DNA of 64,000 nt from Hymenoscyphus infarciens (Eukaryota > Ascomycota > Leotiomycetes > Helotiales > Helotiaceae): contig LLCB01000014.1 in NCBI GenBank assembly GCA_001414345.1, positions 1 through 64,000 on the forward strand, read 5' to 3'. The translations under genes were made by a program, and so were the position numbers. Below are positions 11,997-23,649 of the stretch, piece after piece. The first letter of the stretch is position 1; each line of letters begins with the position of its first letter. The notes beneath the pieces are model-generated. The model worked only from the letters and a program-made list of their open reading frames with translations, ran no database searches and was not told the origin of the DNA.

Positions 11997-12410
11997 CACC
12001 AGGGGGTGTCACTACTCTATACGCATAGGCTAAAATCAACTAAAAGCACACTAAGAGTCACTCTCTTTATAGCTTTATAACTTAAAACATATAGTATACT
12101 ATATTCTAATAATAATAAAAGACGTAGAATTTTATAAAATAAATATATTTCTAACTAAGCTTTTAGTTATAAGTTTTAAACTACGTCTATAATTTCAAAG
12201 ATTACTATTTTACTAATAAATCCTTTAAAAGAGTTATTTAATATATATTATAAGTTCTTTTATTATAGAAAAAATAATTAAATATCTATACTTAGTTTTA
12301 AATAAATTTTTAAAAGAGTTACTCTATAATTAGTAAGAGAAGTTAGAGACTTTTAGTATATTTTTAGTTGATTTTAGCTTATATATATAGTGTAGTAATA
12401 CTCTCTAGTA
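11997..12410. mobile_element. TIR element (MITE-like), RIP-mutated on the right side
   Basis: Long terminal inverted repeats: the left end reads caccagggggtgtcactac and continues into gctaaaatcaactaaaa (to about 12043). The right end (about 12361-12410) is the reverse complement with C-to-T / G-to-A changes only in the terminal part. The four bases gtat occur just outside both ends (11993-11996 and 12411-12414), a likely target duplication. The 414-bp element has no coding capacity. Its terminus resembles the element at 45565. Confidence 0.75.
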
Positions 12411-12527
12411 GTATTAAATAGCTAAATATTATAGAGCTTCTAAAGATAACTATTTTTATATCTAAGACTTAAGTTTTTAAAAAGCTAAGGATTTTTAAAA
12501 GCTAAGATTCTTATTTAAGAGTATAGA

Positions 12528-12705
12528 TATAACAGCCCAGTTCTAGTTTCAGACCTGTCACGTGACTCTTTCACCGCCTAGCAGAATCCTATATATTAGC
12601 ATCGTTTAGAGCTATCTTCGCTCTTCTTTACTCTTTATCTTTAGTTTTCGTATTAATAACTACGAATAGACTACTTCTCTACTCTACTTCTACCTTATTA
12701 TTATA
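12528..12705 (+). repeat. Left LTR of the mini-element
   Basis: 178 bp, aligned end to end with 13628-13805. It retains unmutated CpG and a cacgtgac word that is tatataac in the other copy, so it is the less RIP-damaged copy. Confidence 0.85.
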
Positions 12706-12844
12706 TTAAACTAAAGGTTACTCTTCTTATAGGCTCTTAACCTTAGCTCTATTCTAGCCTCTCTACCGCCGACTCTATAAACCTCTTTAAACGGCTTCCT
12801 AGACCTCTTACTAGCGACTCTTGAATTACTACTAAGCTTAAGAC

Positions 12845-12995
12845 TCTCTTCTAGTATTAGACTCTCTTCTAGTATCTAACCTCCTTCTAGCATCTTTAGA
12901 TCCCCTCTTCTAGCGTCTACGAACCCTCTTCTAGCGTCTATAGACTCTCTTCTAGTATCTTTAGATCCCTCTCTCTAACGTCTACGAACCTCTCT
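12845..12995. repeat. Tandem repeats inside the mini-element
   Basis: About six imperfect units of roughly 25 bp built on cttctag(c/t)(g/a)tct plus a spacer such as acgaaccct or ttagatccc. Further on, a 27-bp unit (agctagtatcttactactct + tatagag) is repeated at about 13446-13505. Confidence 0.75.
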
Positions 12996-13627
12996 CTCTC
13001 TTACTTCAAATAGCTAGTATCTAACTACTCTGATAATAGACTCTAATATCGTATACTAGGTATATAACTTTAGCTCTCTTATTAAAAAGAAATATTAATA
13101 CGCTTACGTAATTAATGCTTTAATAAGACAGCTTATTTAGCTTATTATTAGTTAATCTAAGCCTTCTACTAATACGAAGAAGACTTAATCTAAGCCTCTT
13201 ACTAATAAGAAGAAGCTCTATACTCTAATAAGAGAAGTCTTTTAAGTAGACCTTCTTACTTTTAGCTATATTGTTTTCTAATAACTCTTAAAGCCTTCTT
13301 CTTCTTCTCCTAATATTATAAAAGCTCTTAAAGCCTATATTTTAGCAATTGATAAAATCGTAGAAGTATATACTAGTCGCTTAGTAGATTATATAGATTA
13401 GTATTAGAGAGCGAATATAGAGAGTTTTAGACAACTTAGTATATAGCTAGTATCTTACTACTCTTATAGAGCTAGTATCTTACTACTCTTATAGAGCTAG
13501 TATCTCACAGCTACCTTAGTAGATAGAAGAGTAAGAGTATAAGCAACTAGCAGATATATAGATAGATAAGTACACTAGTTTCTAGAGCTATAGAGCTCGA
13601 GAGCGAGCTCTACTAAAGAGAGGGAAA

Positions 13628-13805
13628 TATAACAGCCTAGTTCTAGTTTCAGACCTATTATATAACTCTTTCACCGCCTAGCAGAATCCTATATATTAGT
13701 ATTATTCAGAGCTATCTCCGCTCTTCTTCGCTCTTTATCTTTAGTTTTCGCGTTAATAACTACGAATAGACTACTTCTCTACTCTACTTCTATCTTATTA
13801 TTATA
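13628..13805 (+). repeat. Right LTR of the mini-element
   Basis: 178 bp, the partner of 12528-12705. It follows a polypurine tract and is followed by the likely target duplication gtaga. Confidence 0.85.
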
Positions 13806-13810
13806 GTAGA

Positions 13811-14984
13811 TTAGTTAAAAGTAATAACTAAAACTAGATAAAAAAGGCTAAGTTAAATATAAAGACTAGAGACTAGACTAGATATAAGTATCTAGTATAC
13901 TCTCTTTTATAATAATAATATAATAGTTACTAGCTCTTATCTATCTAAGTTAACTTTCGCTAAATTAGTTAAATATTTCTTTATATTATAATAGTATTAA
14001 TATTAATTATTATTATATTAGATAGTTACTCTTATACTAACTACTTAATTTAAGTTAGCTTACTCTTAGAGTATTTATACTTTCTTCTATATATAGTAGA
14101 TAGTTCTCTTCTTATAGTAATAAATACTAAAATCTCTTCTCTATACTTTTGAATACTAGTATTACTTCTATTAACCTTATATCTATAATATTAATTCTTT
14201 ATTATTATTACTTTCTAGTAATATCTCTTAAGTATTTATAATAATATAAATATTATTTTATATTTTAAAGTAAACTAGTCTCTAATTTTATCTATTAACT
14301 ATCTTTTCTTATAATTACTTCTAAACTTAAGTCTAGGAATAGATTACTATAAGTAATAAACTAATAATAAACTAGTACTAAGCTTAAAATATAAAAAAAT
14401 ACTTAATAAAAGTATTAAAGATTTTATATCTTCTATTTAATTATATTTCAGTTCTCTTTTAGTAACTTTTAATTATATAGAATTAAGTTTCGCTAAAAAT
14501 CGAAAAATAAAAGATTAGTTAGATATATAAGAGACTCTACTAGTATTAACTAGTTATAAGAAGATATTAGCTTTACTAATCTTTACTATAAAGAGTATAA
14601 TACTTTTAATAATATAGTTATTACTTATAAAGTCTTTAGATATAGTTACGTTTCTATTTAACTTTATAATATAGTTCTTAGTTTTAGTTAATAGATACTT
14701 AAGTTATATCTCAGATAATAAATACTTCTTTTTAACTTTAGAGTAATTTACTTTAAACTACTTTTTTTTAATATAGTTTTAAATAGAATATCTCTACTAT
14801 CTTATATAATATATATTACTTAATTAAGTTATTAATTATTAACTTCTTTATTTTGTTTTATAATTTTATATAAAGCTTTTAGCTTCTTTTTAACATTTAT
14901 TATTACTAATATTTATAAAACTACTAATACCTCTAGGCTAAGATTATAAATAACTAATACTTATATAACTAAAGATACTAAAGA
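13811..14984. other. RIP-mutated non-coding DNA between two retroelements
   Basis: AT-rich sequence almost without CA or TG dinucleotides. It holds no open frame. It includes the RIP-mutated LTR relative described separately at 14008-14210. The rest is unassigned transposon debris. Confidence 0.5.
14008..14210 (+). mobile_element. RIP-mutated LTR-like copy of the sequence at 55055-55260
   Basis: Base by base, this stretch matches 55055-55260 with C-to-T and G-to-A differences. For example gagtatttatactttcttct here corresponds to gggtatttatactccctcct there, and tagatagttctctt is shared. Ends are tattattatattagat here and tgttgttgtattagat there. I call it an LTR because of the TGTTG start and TCA end of the undamaged copy; no second LTR was found for either copy. 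Confidence 0.65.
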
Positions 14985-15155
14985 TATTAGTATAACTTAT
15001 AGTTATAAAAGCGATGTAAAAAGAGTTATATTATCGTTCGTATATACTAAGTAAAGCTAGCTACGATGCCTACTTAAGTAGCTCTTAAGCGAGAAGCACG
15101 TGTACCTACGTATACTAATCTGAATCGCTATTTATCTCTTGAATATATACCGACA
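14985..15155 (-). repeat. 3' LTR of the outer copia element
   Basis: 171 bp, equal in length to 26456-26626. It has kept some unmutated bases (cacgtgtacctacg, where the right copy has ctgtatatctatat). Confidence 0.88.
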
Positions 15156-15349
15156 CTAGCACTTCTTTAAAACGACAGAAGTTACTTAAAACTATTAAAA
15201 ATCACATATCTAATCTAACTAATCAGAGCTCTCTATTCTCTATCCTCGACTAATAAGAAGGCTCTATTTTAGTCTCTTATTTCGTTCTATCTACTCTATA
15301 AGGTTAATATCTAGCTTATTAGTATTAATTAACTTTTATAAGGTATTAT

Positions 15350-17500
15350 AGTAACTCTTTTTAGTTATAGTATCTATAGGATTACTTTTATTATTAATCT
15401 ATTTAATCTTATTAATCTCTCTTAATTTATATACTTCTCGTAGATATATAATATTAATTATTAGTCGCTTCTCCTTAGTTATATCTAATTTAGTTATATA
15501 TTTATAAATAGACTTTGAATCGATATATACTATAAGTAGTACTTTAAATCCTAAGATGCTTTCGAAAGTCGATTTTATTAAAGCCGCGGTGTTAAATCTA
15601 GAGCTTATTATATATAATTCTAATACTAAAACACTATAGGTAACTCTCTTATATTTAGTAGAAGACTAATATAAGATATTAGTATTATTATCTTTATCTA
15701 TAAAAGTAATAATATAACTGATTTATAATAATAAGTTCTTATTATTAGTAAATAATCTATTAGTAAAAGCGTATAACTTTAAGAAAGATTTATCTAATTT
15801 AACGAATTTGAGTCCTTTTAAGAGATTATTAATTTACTATTAAATTTACTTATTAAGAAGTAAAATATCGTTATCTTAAAGATTAATAGTTTAGATAGTA
15901 TATAATAAGTTAAAAGCAGTCTTAGACTAGAATACCGTGGCTAAGTATATCTCTCTAGTATATTATATAATATATTAATCTTTAGTATCTACTATATATA
16001 ATATCTCTTTTATATTAGATATCTTAGATAGAGCCTTTTATACTAAATTCAAGTGTTTTACGTAATCTTAAGTAAGAGATATAAAGCTACTATAATACTT
16101 AGTAATTAGCTCTTTATTAAATTTAATTAGATAGTTAATAGTAAGCTCTTCTCTCTCTTTAGATATAAATCTAGCTTCGTTAATAGTAAGCTCTTCTTTA
16201 TTAGTAAAAGCGTTATTAGTAAGTATAAGAGTATTATTAGTTTAAAGGCCTACTATACTAAAAGGAGTATCTAACTTTACTTACTTATTATACTAGTATA
16301 ATTTAGTATATAAAAGACAGGGGTTAAAAGTTAACTATTCTATTATAAGCCTTATAATATAGTATTTATAGTATATTATAAACTAGTAATTACTAGCTTT
16401 TAAAATACTATATAGTAGTCTAATTACCTTAAAGAATACATCTTCCTATTAGAGATAACCTTTAGAAGAGCGTATAAAGAATTTTTAATTTAAGTTAGTT
16501 AATAATTATATATATACTTATATAATATTCTAAATAAATACTTATAAGCCTAGAAGTATTATAATAAGTATAAAGATTATTCTCTAGCTTACTCTTTAAA
16601 TAGTAGGTGCTTAAGTAAGTACTAGTAACTTTCTAGTATTATTATATACTTAGATAACTAATCTTAACTTTATAAAAGTAAGTACTATACTCTTAAATTT
16701 AATATTATCTATAAAGTATAATCTAAATATTCTAGTATTAGAAAGCAACTCCTTCTAAGTAACAATCTTAAAAACACCTTAATTAGTTAATCTATTAATC
16801 TCCTTTTATTATAATTTAATATATACTATACTATTGTTAGCTATAAATACTTCGACGTTATAAGGTTTACTTAAATTAGTAAGAAAAGTTCTAATATCTT
16901 TAAAAGTAATATAGTTAAAATCGTCTATAAAAGTATCTAACTATTAGAATAATACTTTAAAAGACCTATTTAAAGGCCTCGGATACTTTCAAAGCTATCT
17001 ACGTCTATACTTCTAGAGAGGTTCTAGTATAGTTTCTAGAATATTAGTATTTTAGCGGATTTATAACTATCAAAGTTAGTATTAAGGAGAAGGTAAATAT
17101 TATTTAATATCTTATCTACTCTATTACTTAAAAGTTCTCTCTTTTTCATAGAGTTATAGTATTATTTTAGATAATACTATACTAGAAACTTCCTTAGTCA
17201 CTAGTACTATTCTAGAAGTTTTAGAAGTTTTAATAAAGTATAGCTTTATAACTATAGATTAAAACTTTATAAGACTACTTAGTAGTACTATAATATAGTT
17301 CTTATTTTCGATTTCTTAAAGAATAAAAGGTCTTATCTAAGACTTTATATACTCTCTCTATACTAAAACGTCTAAATTTAAGAGTAAGTCCTTAACTTAG
17401 TTAATTAGTCTATTTTATATATTAAGAGCTTTTTTAACTTAATAGAATATAATCTACTTTTATACTTCTTAAATAGCCTTCTTATAAGTCTTAGACCTTA
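15350..17500 (-). pseudogene. Remains of copia pol (reverse transcriptase and RNase H)
   Basis: Minus-strand translation near 15690-15480 gives YSVLVLELYIISSRFNTAA, then IKSTFESILGFKV and VYIDSKSIYKYITKLDI, which is the Ty1/copia RNase H pattern with the DSKSLY-type motif. Near 16530-16455 the frame reads LLTNLN*KFFIRSSKG, matching the reverse transcriptase segment after the catalytic Q-A-Y-x-Q region, with TAG in place of Arg/Gln codons. Many stops are TAG or TAA where C-to-T or G-to-A would remove them. Upstream pol domains continue toward 18270 but are too damaged to delimit. Confidence 0.8.
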
Positions 17501-18278
17501 TAGAAATTAGTTACGAAGGTGTATTAGTTATAGTTATTTAAGTATATACCTTATATACTAATAGAGTAGAGACTAGTCTATTTAGGCCTACTATATTATT
17601 AATTACTTTAAAAGCTATTTAAAGTACTAAACTTTATAAGAGATAAGGCTCTTATTTATATATAATATTATATATCTATTAAATTAGTCTACTTATTCTA
17701 GTAGTAGAGTATACGAAGTCTTTCTTAATAAAGTTTATCCTAGTATTTATAATAATATAATCAAAGAGTCTAAGATATATATTAATCTAATATCTTTAGA
17801 AGACCTCTTATATAGTTATTACTTTTATATCTAGTAAAAAGTTATCTACTTAATACCTTATTACTTTATTTATATAGTATAAGACCGCCTACTTATTAAG
17901 AAAGAAAGTATTAATTAAAACACTATAATTAAATTTAAGGTTATTATAAAGAGTGAACTTAAATCAGCTAGGTAAACTTCTATACTTTTAGTAGTATTCG
18001 TAAAATTTAATAAGATATTAAAAGATATCTTAATTAATATAATACCTAGCTCTTTCTAATATATATTATAATCTTAGTACTAATAAGTAGCTAAATCGTC
18101 TATAAAGTCGTTGAATATTAATATTTATAAGAAATATTAGATACTCCTATATAAAGTTATATATAGCTTTATCTTAGAGTAGAAAAGAGTATCTAAATCG
18201 TTATATAATAAAGAACCTCTTAATTTCCGCCTCTCTCTTATTCTCTTAGATAAGTACGTTTTAAAGATTATTTAGAGT

Positions 18279-18642
18279 TATAATAGCACGAAATATATAC
18301 AACTACAGTAGAGGCATATAGGAGTACGTATAGTAGAATGACGTATGTAGATACTAGGCTCTAATATAGAAGAAAAGGCTAAACTAGCCTTTTCTAACTC
18401 TAGGAGTAGGCTGCTATATATAAGAGGTTTCGGATAATACAAAAGGGGTACGAAACCGAACAACGATATACGTTAGCTAATACAAAAGCCTGAACTCTAT
18501 AAAGTATATCTAAAAGTCTAGATAGACGTATAGACGTATATAACCTTCCTAAATTAGATAATATAAAATAATAACTACTAAAAGCTAATATATATAGTAT
18601 ATACTACGTAATATTAGCTATATAAGATAGTATACTATTATA
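18279..18642 (-). repeat. LTR copy 1 of the nested array
   Basis: 364 bp. Its left 200 bp keep several CA/TG dinucleotides (acaactacagtagaggcata) that are TA in copy 2. A polypurine tract lies against its inner edge. Confidence 0.88.
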
Positions 18643-20721
18643 TCCCTCTCTCTTAAAAAAGACTTATCTTAAGTCTTCTATCTCTTATTATTCAAGGTTA
18701 AATTAAGATAGTATAAGTATTATATTTATTATATTTATTAATTTTATTATAAGTAAAAAGGTAAAGATTAGTAGCTAACCTAGGTTTAAAGATACTTTAT
18801 TTATTATAATATTATAAGTAAGATATTAAGATAGGTTCTAAATTATAACTAACTTTATAGATACTTATAAAGAGACTTTGTTTCTAATCCTTTAATATTA
18901 AAAGTAAGTATTTACGTTTACTAAAAGAGTATAGTCTAATCCTATTTAGTAAGTTAGAGAAAGTTTAAAGTAAAATTAGAAAAAAGTTTAAAAGTTAAAA
19001 GCAAATTTAAAATAGAGTTAAAGGTTATTTAGTTAAGAGGTAATATTAAAAGTAGTAGTAATAACTTAGTTAAAAGCTTACTTTAAAAGTATACTAATTT
19101 ATATCTAATTTAAATTTAAAAAAAAGAGTATAAGTTTATCTAAGGTTAGTAAAGACTTAGAGTAAAGTTAGAAATAAAAAAGTTAATAATATTATAGATA
19201 GTAATAACTTAGCTAAGAAGTTACTATCCTTTTAAGAGTATACTAATTTATATTTAAGTCGAATTTAAATAAAAAAGAACTTCTAGCTTTACTAGAAGTA
19301 AAAGAAAGTAAGAAAAAGAGAAAGACTATAAGACTCTTATTAGAGTTAGTAAGGTTTTAGCTAGTTAAAAACGAAGTTATTACTAAAGTTAAAAATATTA
19401 TCTAAAGTTTAAGATAATAAAAGAGGTATAGTTTTAAGTATAACATTTATTAATACTATTATAGGAACTATATTACTTAGGCTTATAGGCTACCTTATTC
19501 TCTTTAAGTACTTAAAGACTTATTTATCTTCTAATTTCGAAAAAAAGAGTTATTATTAGATTATAAGAAGTTTATAGCTAGATAGAGGAGTATTCTTTTA
19601 AACTAGAGTACTAATTATAAGTAACTTAGCGTTTTAATATATCTCTTTATTTATAGCTAAAAGATTATTTACTATTTTAGTAATTCTAGTATCTTTTAAA
19701 AATAGTAGATACGTTTTAGAGCTAAGGTATAATCTTATTTTATATATAAAAGAACTATTACTATTCTTTCTAAGTATAGCTATACTTAAAAATTAAATAT
19801 TCTTTTAGTATATTCTTCTTCTAATTCTACTTTTATCTCTTTTAGATAATATTTAGTTAAGATTAATAGTAATAACTTAGCTAAGAGCTTACTTTTAAGT
19901 TTTTATTTTAATAAAAAGTATATTTTAACTAATTTATATCTAATTTAAATTTTAAGATTTAAGAGTTAGGAAGTAGTAGAAAGGTATTAGAGGTAATAGT
20001 ATCTCTTAAGTAAAAGAGGTCTAAATTTAAGCTTTAATAGTAAAGGAGAGTTAGATTAGAGAGGGTTTAGAGGTAGGATTTAGTTAACTTTAAAGTTTAT
20101 TTATAATTTTATCTTTTATTTTTTTAACTAATTATTTTATCTTTTATATTTATACTACTATCTTATTTATATATTATCTATATTTAAAAAGTCTTTTTAA
20201 GACCTTTTATATTTTAGTATATAGTTATAGGTTAGAGAGGGTTTAAAAGGTTATCTTTTAAAAAGAGGGGTAGCCTTAGAAGAGGTTATTACTTAATACC
20301 TTATAGTAGAACTAGTTTAGAGAGACCTAAGGTTTCTTAGAAATTTAATATAATAATATTAATTTAAGAGAGAGAGAGTAAGAGTAGATTTAGAAGCCTT
20401 TATAATAACTTTTTAGTAATAGTTAACTTATTTACTAAACCTATATATAATAGTCTTTATATAGAGAGGGTTATTAAAAGCCTTAGAAATACTTAGTATA
20501 TTCTTACTTCTTTAATATATAATATACGATTTTTACTAGCTATTTAAAACTAATATTAAACTCTAATATTACTAGCTATTTAAAAGATCTCTAGAATCCT
20601 AGCTATTTAAGAATAATATTATAATAGACTAATTTAGGTTTAAAGTAAAATAAAAGTAATAAAAAGCTTAAAGAGATATTATAAATGCTATTACTAGTAA
20701 AGAAGAGTTTAGTCTTTTTAT
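18643..20721 (-). other. Internal region 1 of the nested array
   Basis: 2079 bp, heavily RIP-mutated with no open frame. It contains repeated blocks built on gtaataacttag(c/t)taaga followed by agtatactaatttatat (near 19055, 19200 and 19870). The minus-strand polypurine tract is at its left end (18643-18654). No reverse transcriptase, integrase or zinc-knuckle motif is seen. Confidence 0.7.
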
Positions 20722-21084
20722 ATAATAGTACGAAATATATATAACTATAGTAGAGGTATATAGAAGTATATATAGTAGAATAATATATATAGATACTAGG
20801 CTCTAATATAGAAGAAAAGGCTAAACTAGCCTTTTCTAACTCTAGAAGTAGGCTACTATATATAAGAGGTTTTAAATAATATAAAAGAGGTATAAAACTA
20901 AATAATAATATACGTTAGCTAATATAAAAGCTTAAACTCTACAAAGTACGTTTAAAAGTCTAGATAGACGTATAAACGTATATAACCTTCTTAAATTAGA
21001 TAATATAAAATAATAACTACTAAAAGCTAATATATATAGTATATACTATATAATATTAGCTATATAAGATAGTATACTATTATA
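20722..21084 (-). repeat. LTR copy 2 of the nested array
   Basis: 363 bp, shared by both internal regions. It is the most completely RIP-mutated of the three copies. Confidence 0.88.
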
Positions 21085-23280
21085 TCTCTCTCTCTTAAAA
21101 AAGACTTATCTTAAGTCTTCTATCTCTTATTATTTAAAGTTAAATTAGGATAGTATAAGTATTATATTTATTATATTTATTAATTTTATTATAAGCGAGA
21201 AGGTAAAGGTTAGTAGCTAACCTAGGTTTAAAAATACTTTATTTATTATAATATTATAAGTAAGATATTAAGATAAGTTCTAAATCGTAACTAACTTTAT
21301 AGATACTTATAAAGAGACTTTGTTTCTAATCCTTTAATATTAAAAGTAAGTATTTATATCTACTAAAAGAGTATAGTCTAATCTTATCTAGTAGGTTAGA
21401 GAAAGTTTAAAGTAAAATTAAAAAAAAGTTTAAAAGTTAAAGGCGAATTTAGAGTAGAGTTAGAGGTTATTTAGTTAAGAGGTAATATTAAAAGTAGTAG
21501 TAATAACTTAGTTAAGAGCTTACTTTAAGAGTATACTAATTTATATCTAATTTAAATTTAAAAAAAAGAGTATAAGTTTATTTAAGGTTAGTAAAGACTT
21601 AGAGTAAAGTTAGAAATAAAAAAGTCGATAATATTATAGATAGTAATAACTTAGCTAAGAGGTTACTATTCTTTTAAGAGTATATTAATTTAATTTATAT
21701 TTAATTTAAAGAATTTAAAAATATAAAGTTAGAAACGAAAAGTTAATAATATTATAGATAGTAATAACTTAGCTAAGAGGTTACTATTCTTTTAAGAGTA
21801 TATTAATTTATATCTAAGTTGAATTTAGATAAAAAAGAACTTCTAGCTTTACTAGAAGTAAAAGAAAGTAAGAAAAAGAGAAAGACTATAAAACTTTTAT
21901 TAGAGTTAATAGGGTTTTAGCTAGTTAAAAACAAAGTTATTACTAAAGTTAAAAATACTATTTAAAGTTTAAGATAATAAAAGGGGTATAGTTTTAGGTA
22001 TAATATTTATTAGTACTATTATAGAAACTATATTACTTAGGCTTATAAGCTACCTTATTCCTTTTAAGTACTTAAAGACTTATTTATCTTTTAATTTTAA
22101 AAAAAAGAGTTATTATTAAATTATAAGGAGTTTATAGCTAGATAGAGAGGTATTTTTTTAAACTAGAGTACTAATTATAAGTAACTTAGTGTTTTAGTAT
22201 ATCTTCTTATTTATAGCTAAAAGATTATTTACTATTTTAGTAATTCTAGTATCTCTTAAAAGTAGTAGACGTGTTTTAGAGCTAAGGTATAATCTTATTC
22301 TATATATAAAAGAACTATTACTATTCTCTCTAAGTATAGCTATACTTAAAAATCGAATGTTTTTTTAGTATATTCTTCTTCTAATTCTACTTCTATCTCT
22401 TTTAGATAATATTTAGTTAGGATTAATAGTAATAACTTAGTTAAGAGCTTACTTCTAAGTTTTTATTTTAATAGAAAGTATATTTTAACTAATTTATATT
22501 TAATTTAAATTTTAAGATTTAAGAGTTAGAAAGTAGTAGAAAGATATTAGAAGTAGTAGTATCTTTTAAGTAAAAGAGGTTTAAATTTAGACTTTAATAA
22601 TAAAGAAGAGTTAGATTAAGAAGGGTTTAGAAGTAGGATTTAATTAACTTTAAAGTTTGTTTATAATTTTATCCTCTATTTCTTTAACTAATTGTTTTAT
22701 CTTTTATATTTATACTACTATCTTATTTATATATTATCTATATTTAAAAAGTCTCTTTAAGACCTTTTATATTTTAGTATATAATTATAAGTTAGAGAGG
22801 GTTTAGAGAGTTATCTTTTAAAAAGAGAGATAGCTTTAGAAGAGGTTATTACTTAATACCTTATAATAGAATTAGTTTAGAGAGACCTAAGGTCTCTTAG
22901 AAATTCGATATAATAATGTCGATTTAAGAGAAAGAGGGTAAGAGTAGATTTAAAAGCCTTTATAATAACTTTTTAGTAATAGTCGACTTATTTACTAAAC
23001 TTATATATAGTAGTTCTTATATAGAGAGGGTTATTAGAAGTCTTAGAGACACTTAGTATATTCCTACTTCCTTAATATATAATATATGATTTTTACTAGC
23101 TATCTAAAACTAATACTAAACTCTAATATTACTAGCTATCTAAAAGATTTCTAGAATCCTAGCTATTTAAGAATAATATTATAATAGACTAATTTAGGCT
23201 TAAAGTAAAATAAAAGTAATAAAAAGCTTAAAGAGATATTATAAATGCTATTACTAGCGAAGAAGAGTTTAGCCTTTTTA
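21085..23280 (-). other. Internal region 2 of the nested array
   Basis: 2196 bp, collinear with internal region 1 but 117 bp longer. The extra length is an additional copy of the internal repeat near 21660-21830 (agttagaaa-gaaaa-gt-aataatatt plus agtaataacttagctaagag). A minus-strand polypurine tract occurs at 21085-21096. Confidence 0.72.
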
Positions 23281-23644
23281 TATAATAGTATAAAATATAT
23301 ATAACTATAGTAGAGGTATATAGAAGTACGTATAGTAGAATAACGTATATAGATACTAGGCTTTAATATAGAAGAAAAGGCTAAACTAGCCTTTTCTAAC
23401 TCTAGAAGTAGGCTACTATATATAAGAGGTTTTAGACGATATAAAAGAGGTACGAAACTGAATAACGACATACGTCGGCTAATACAAAAGCCCGAACCCT
23501 ACGAAGTACGTCTGAAAGTCTAGACGGACGTACGAACGTACGTAACCTTCCTAAATTAGATAATATAAAACAACAACTACTAAAAGCTAATATATACGGC
23601 ATATGCCACGTAATATCAGCTATATAGGACGGTATACCGTCATA
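23281..23644 (-). repeat. LTR copy 3 of the nested array
   Basis: 364 bp. Its right half (about 23450-23644) is nearly unmutated, with many intact CG, CA and TG steps (gaccgtcata-type end, acgtcggctaatacaaaagc), while its left half is RIP-mutated. Confidence 0.88.
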
Positions 23645-23649
23645 AGAGT

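Larger units (their letters stand above)
12528..13805 (+). mobile_element. Short non-autonomous LTR retroelement
   Basis: Two 178-bp direct repeats (12528-12705 and 13628-13805) flank a 922-bp internal region. LTRs start tataacagcc and end tattattata, which fits an ancestral TGTAACAG...TGTTACA after RIP. A polypurine tract, aaagagagggaaa (13615-13627), touches the right LTR, so the element lies on the plus strand. Flanks are ataga (12523-12527) and gtaga (13806-13810), a 5-bp duplication with one RIP-type transition. No pol domain fits in 0.9 kb. The 3' half translates as broken gag-like sequence (AYILAIDKIVEVYTSRLVDY), so it may be a gag-only or TRIM-type element. Confidence 0.82.
18279..23644 (-). 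mobile_element. Tandem LTR retroelement array (LTR-internal-LTR-internal-LTR)
   Basis: Three LTR copies (18279-18642, 20722-21084, 23281-23644) separated by two internal regions (18643-20721 and 21085-23280) that align with each other. The whole array is bounded by the 5-bp duplication agagt (18274-18278 and 23645-23649), so it occupies one insertion site within the outer copia element. The right end gtataccgtcata and the left end tataatagcacg are inverted repeats once RIP is undone. The plus strand next to LTR1 reads tccctctctctt, i.e. a polypurine tract on the minus strand, which sets the orientation. Internal regions of 2.1-2.2 kb are too short for gag-pol, so the family looks non-autonomous. 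All frames are closed. Confidence 0.88.

Noticed and set aside
11997..12410. Idea that this is a CRISPR or other array
   Set aside because: The repeats are two inverted termini, not regularly spaced direct repeats, and the genome is eukaryotic.
23163..23471. Minus-strand open frame of about 100 codons (and the similar one at 18278-18463)
   Set aside because: Both lie in LTR copies of the nested array, differ only by RIP-type changes and have no start or domain support.
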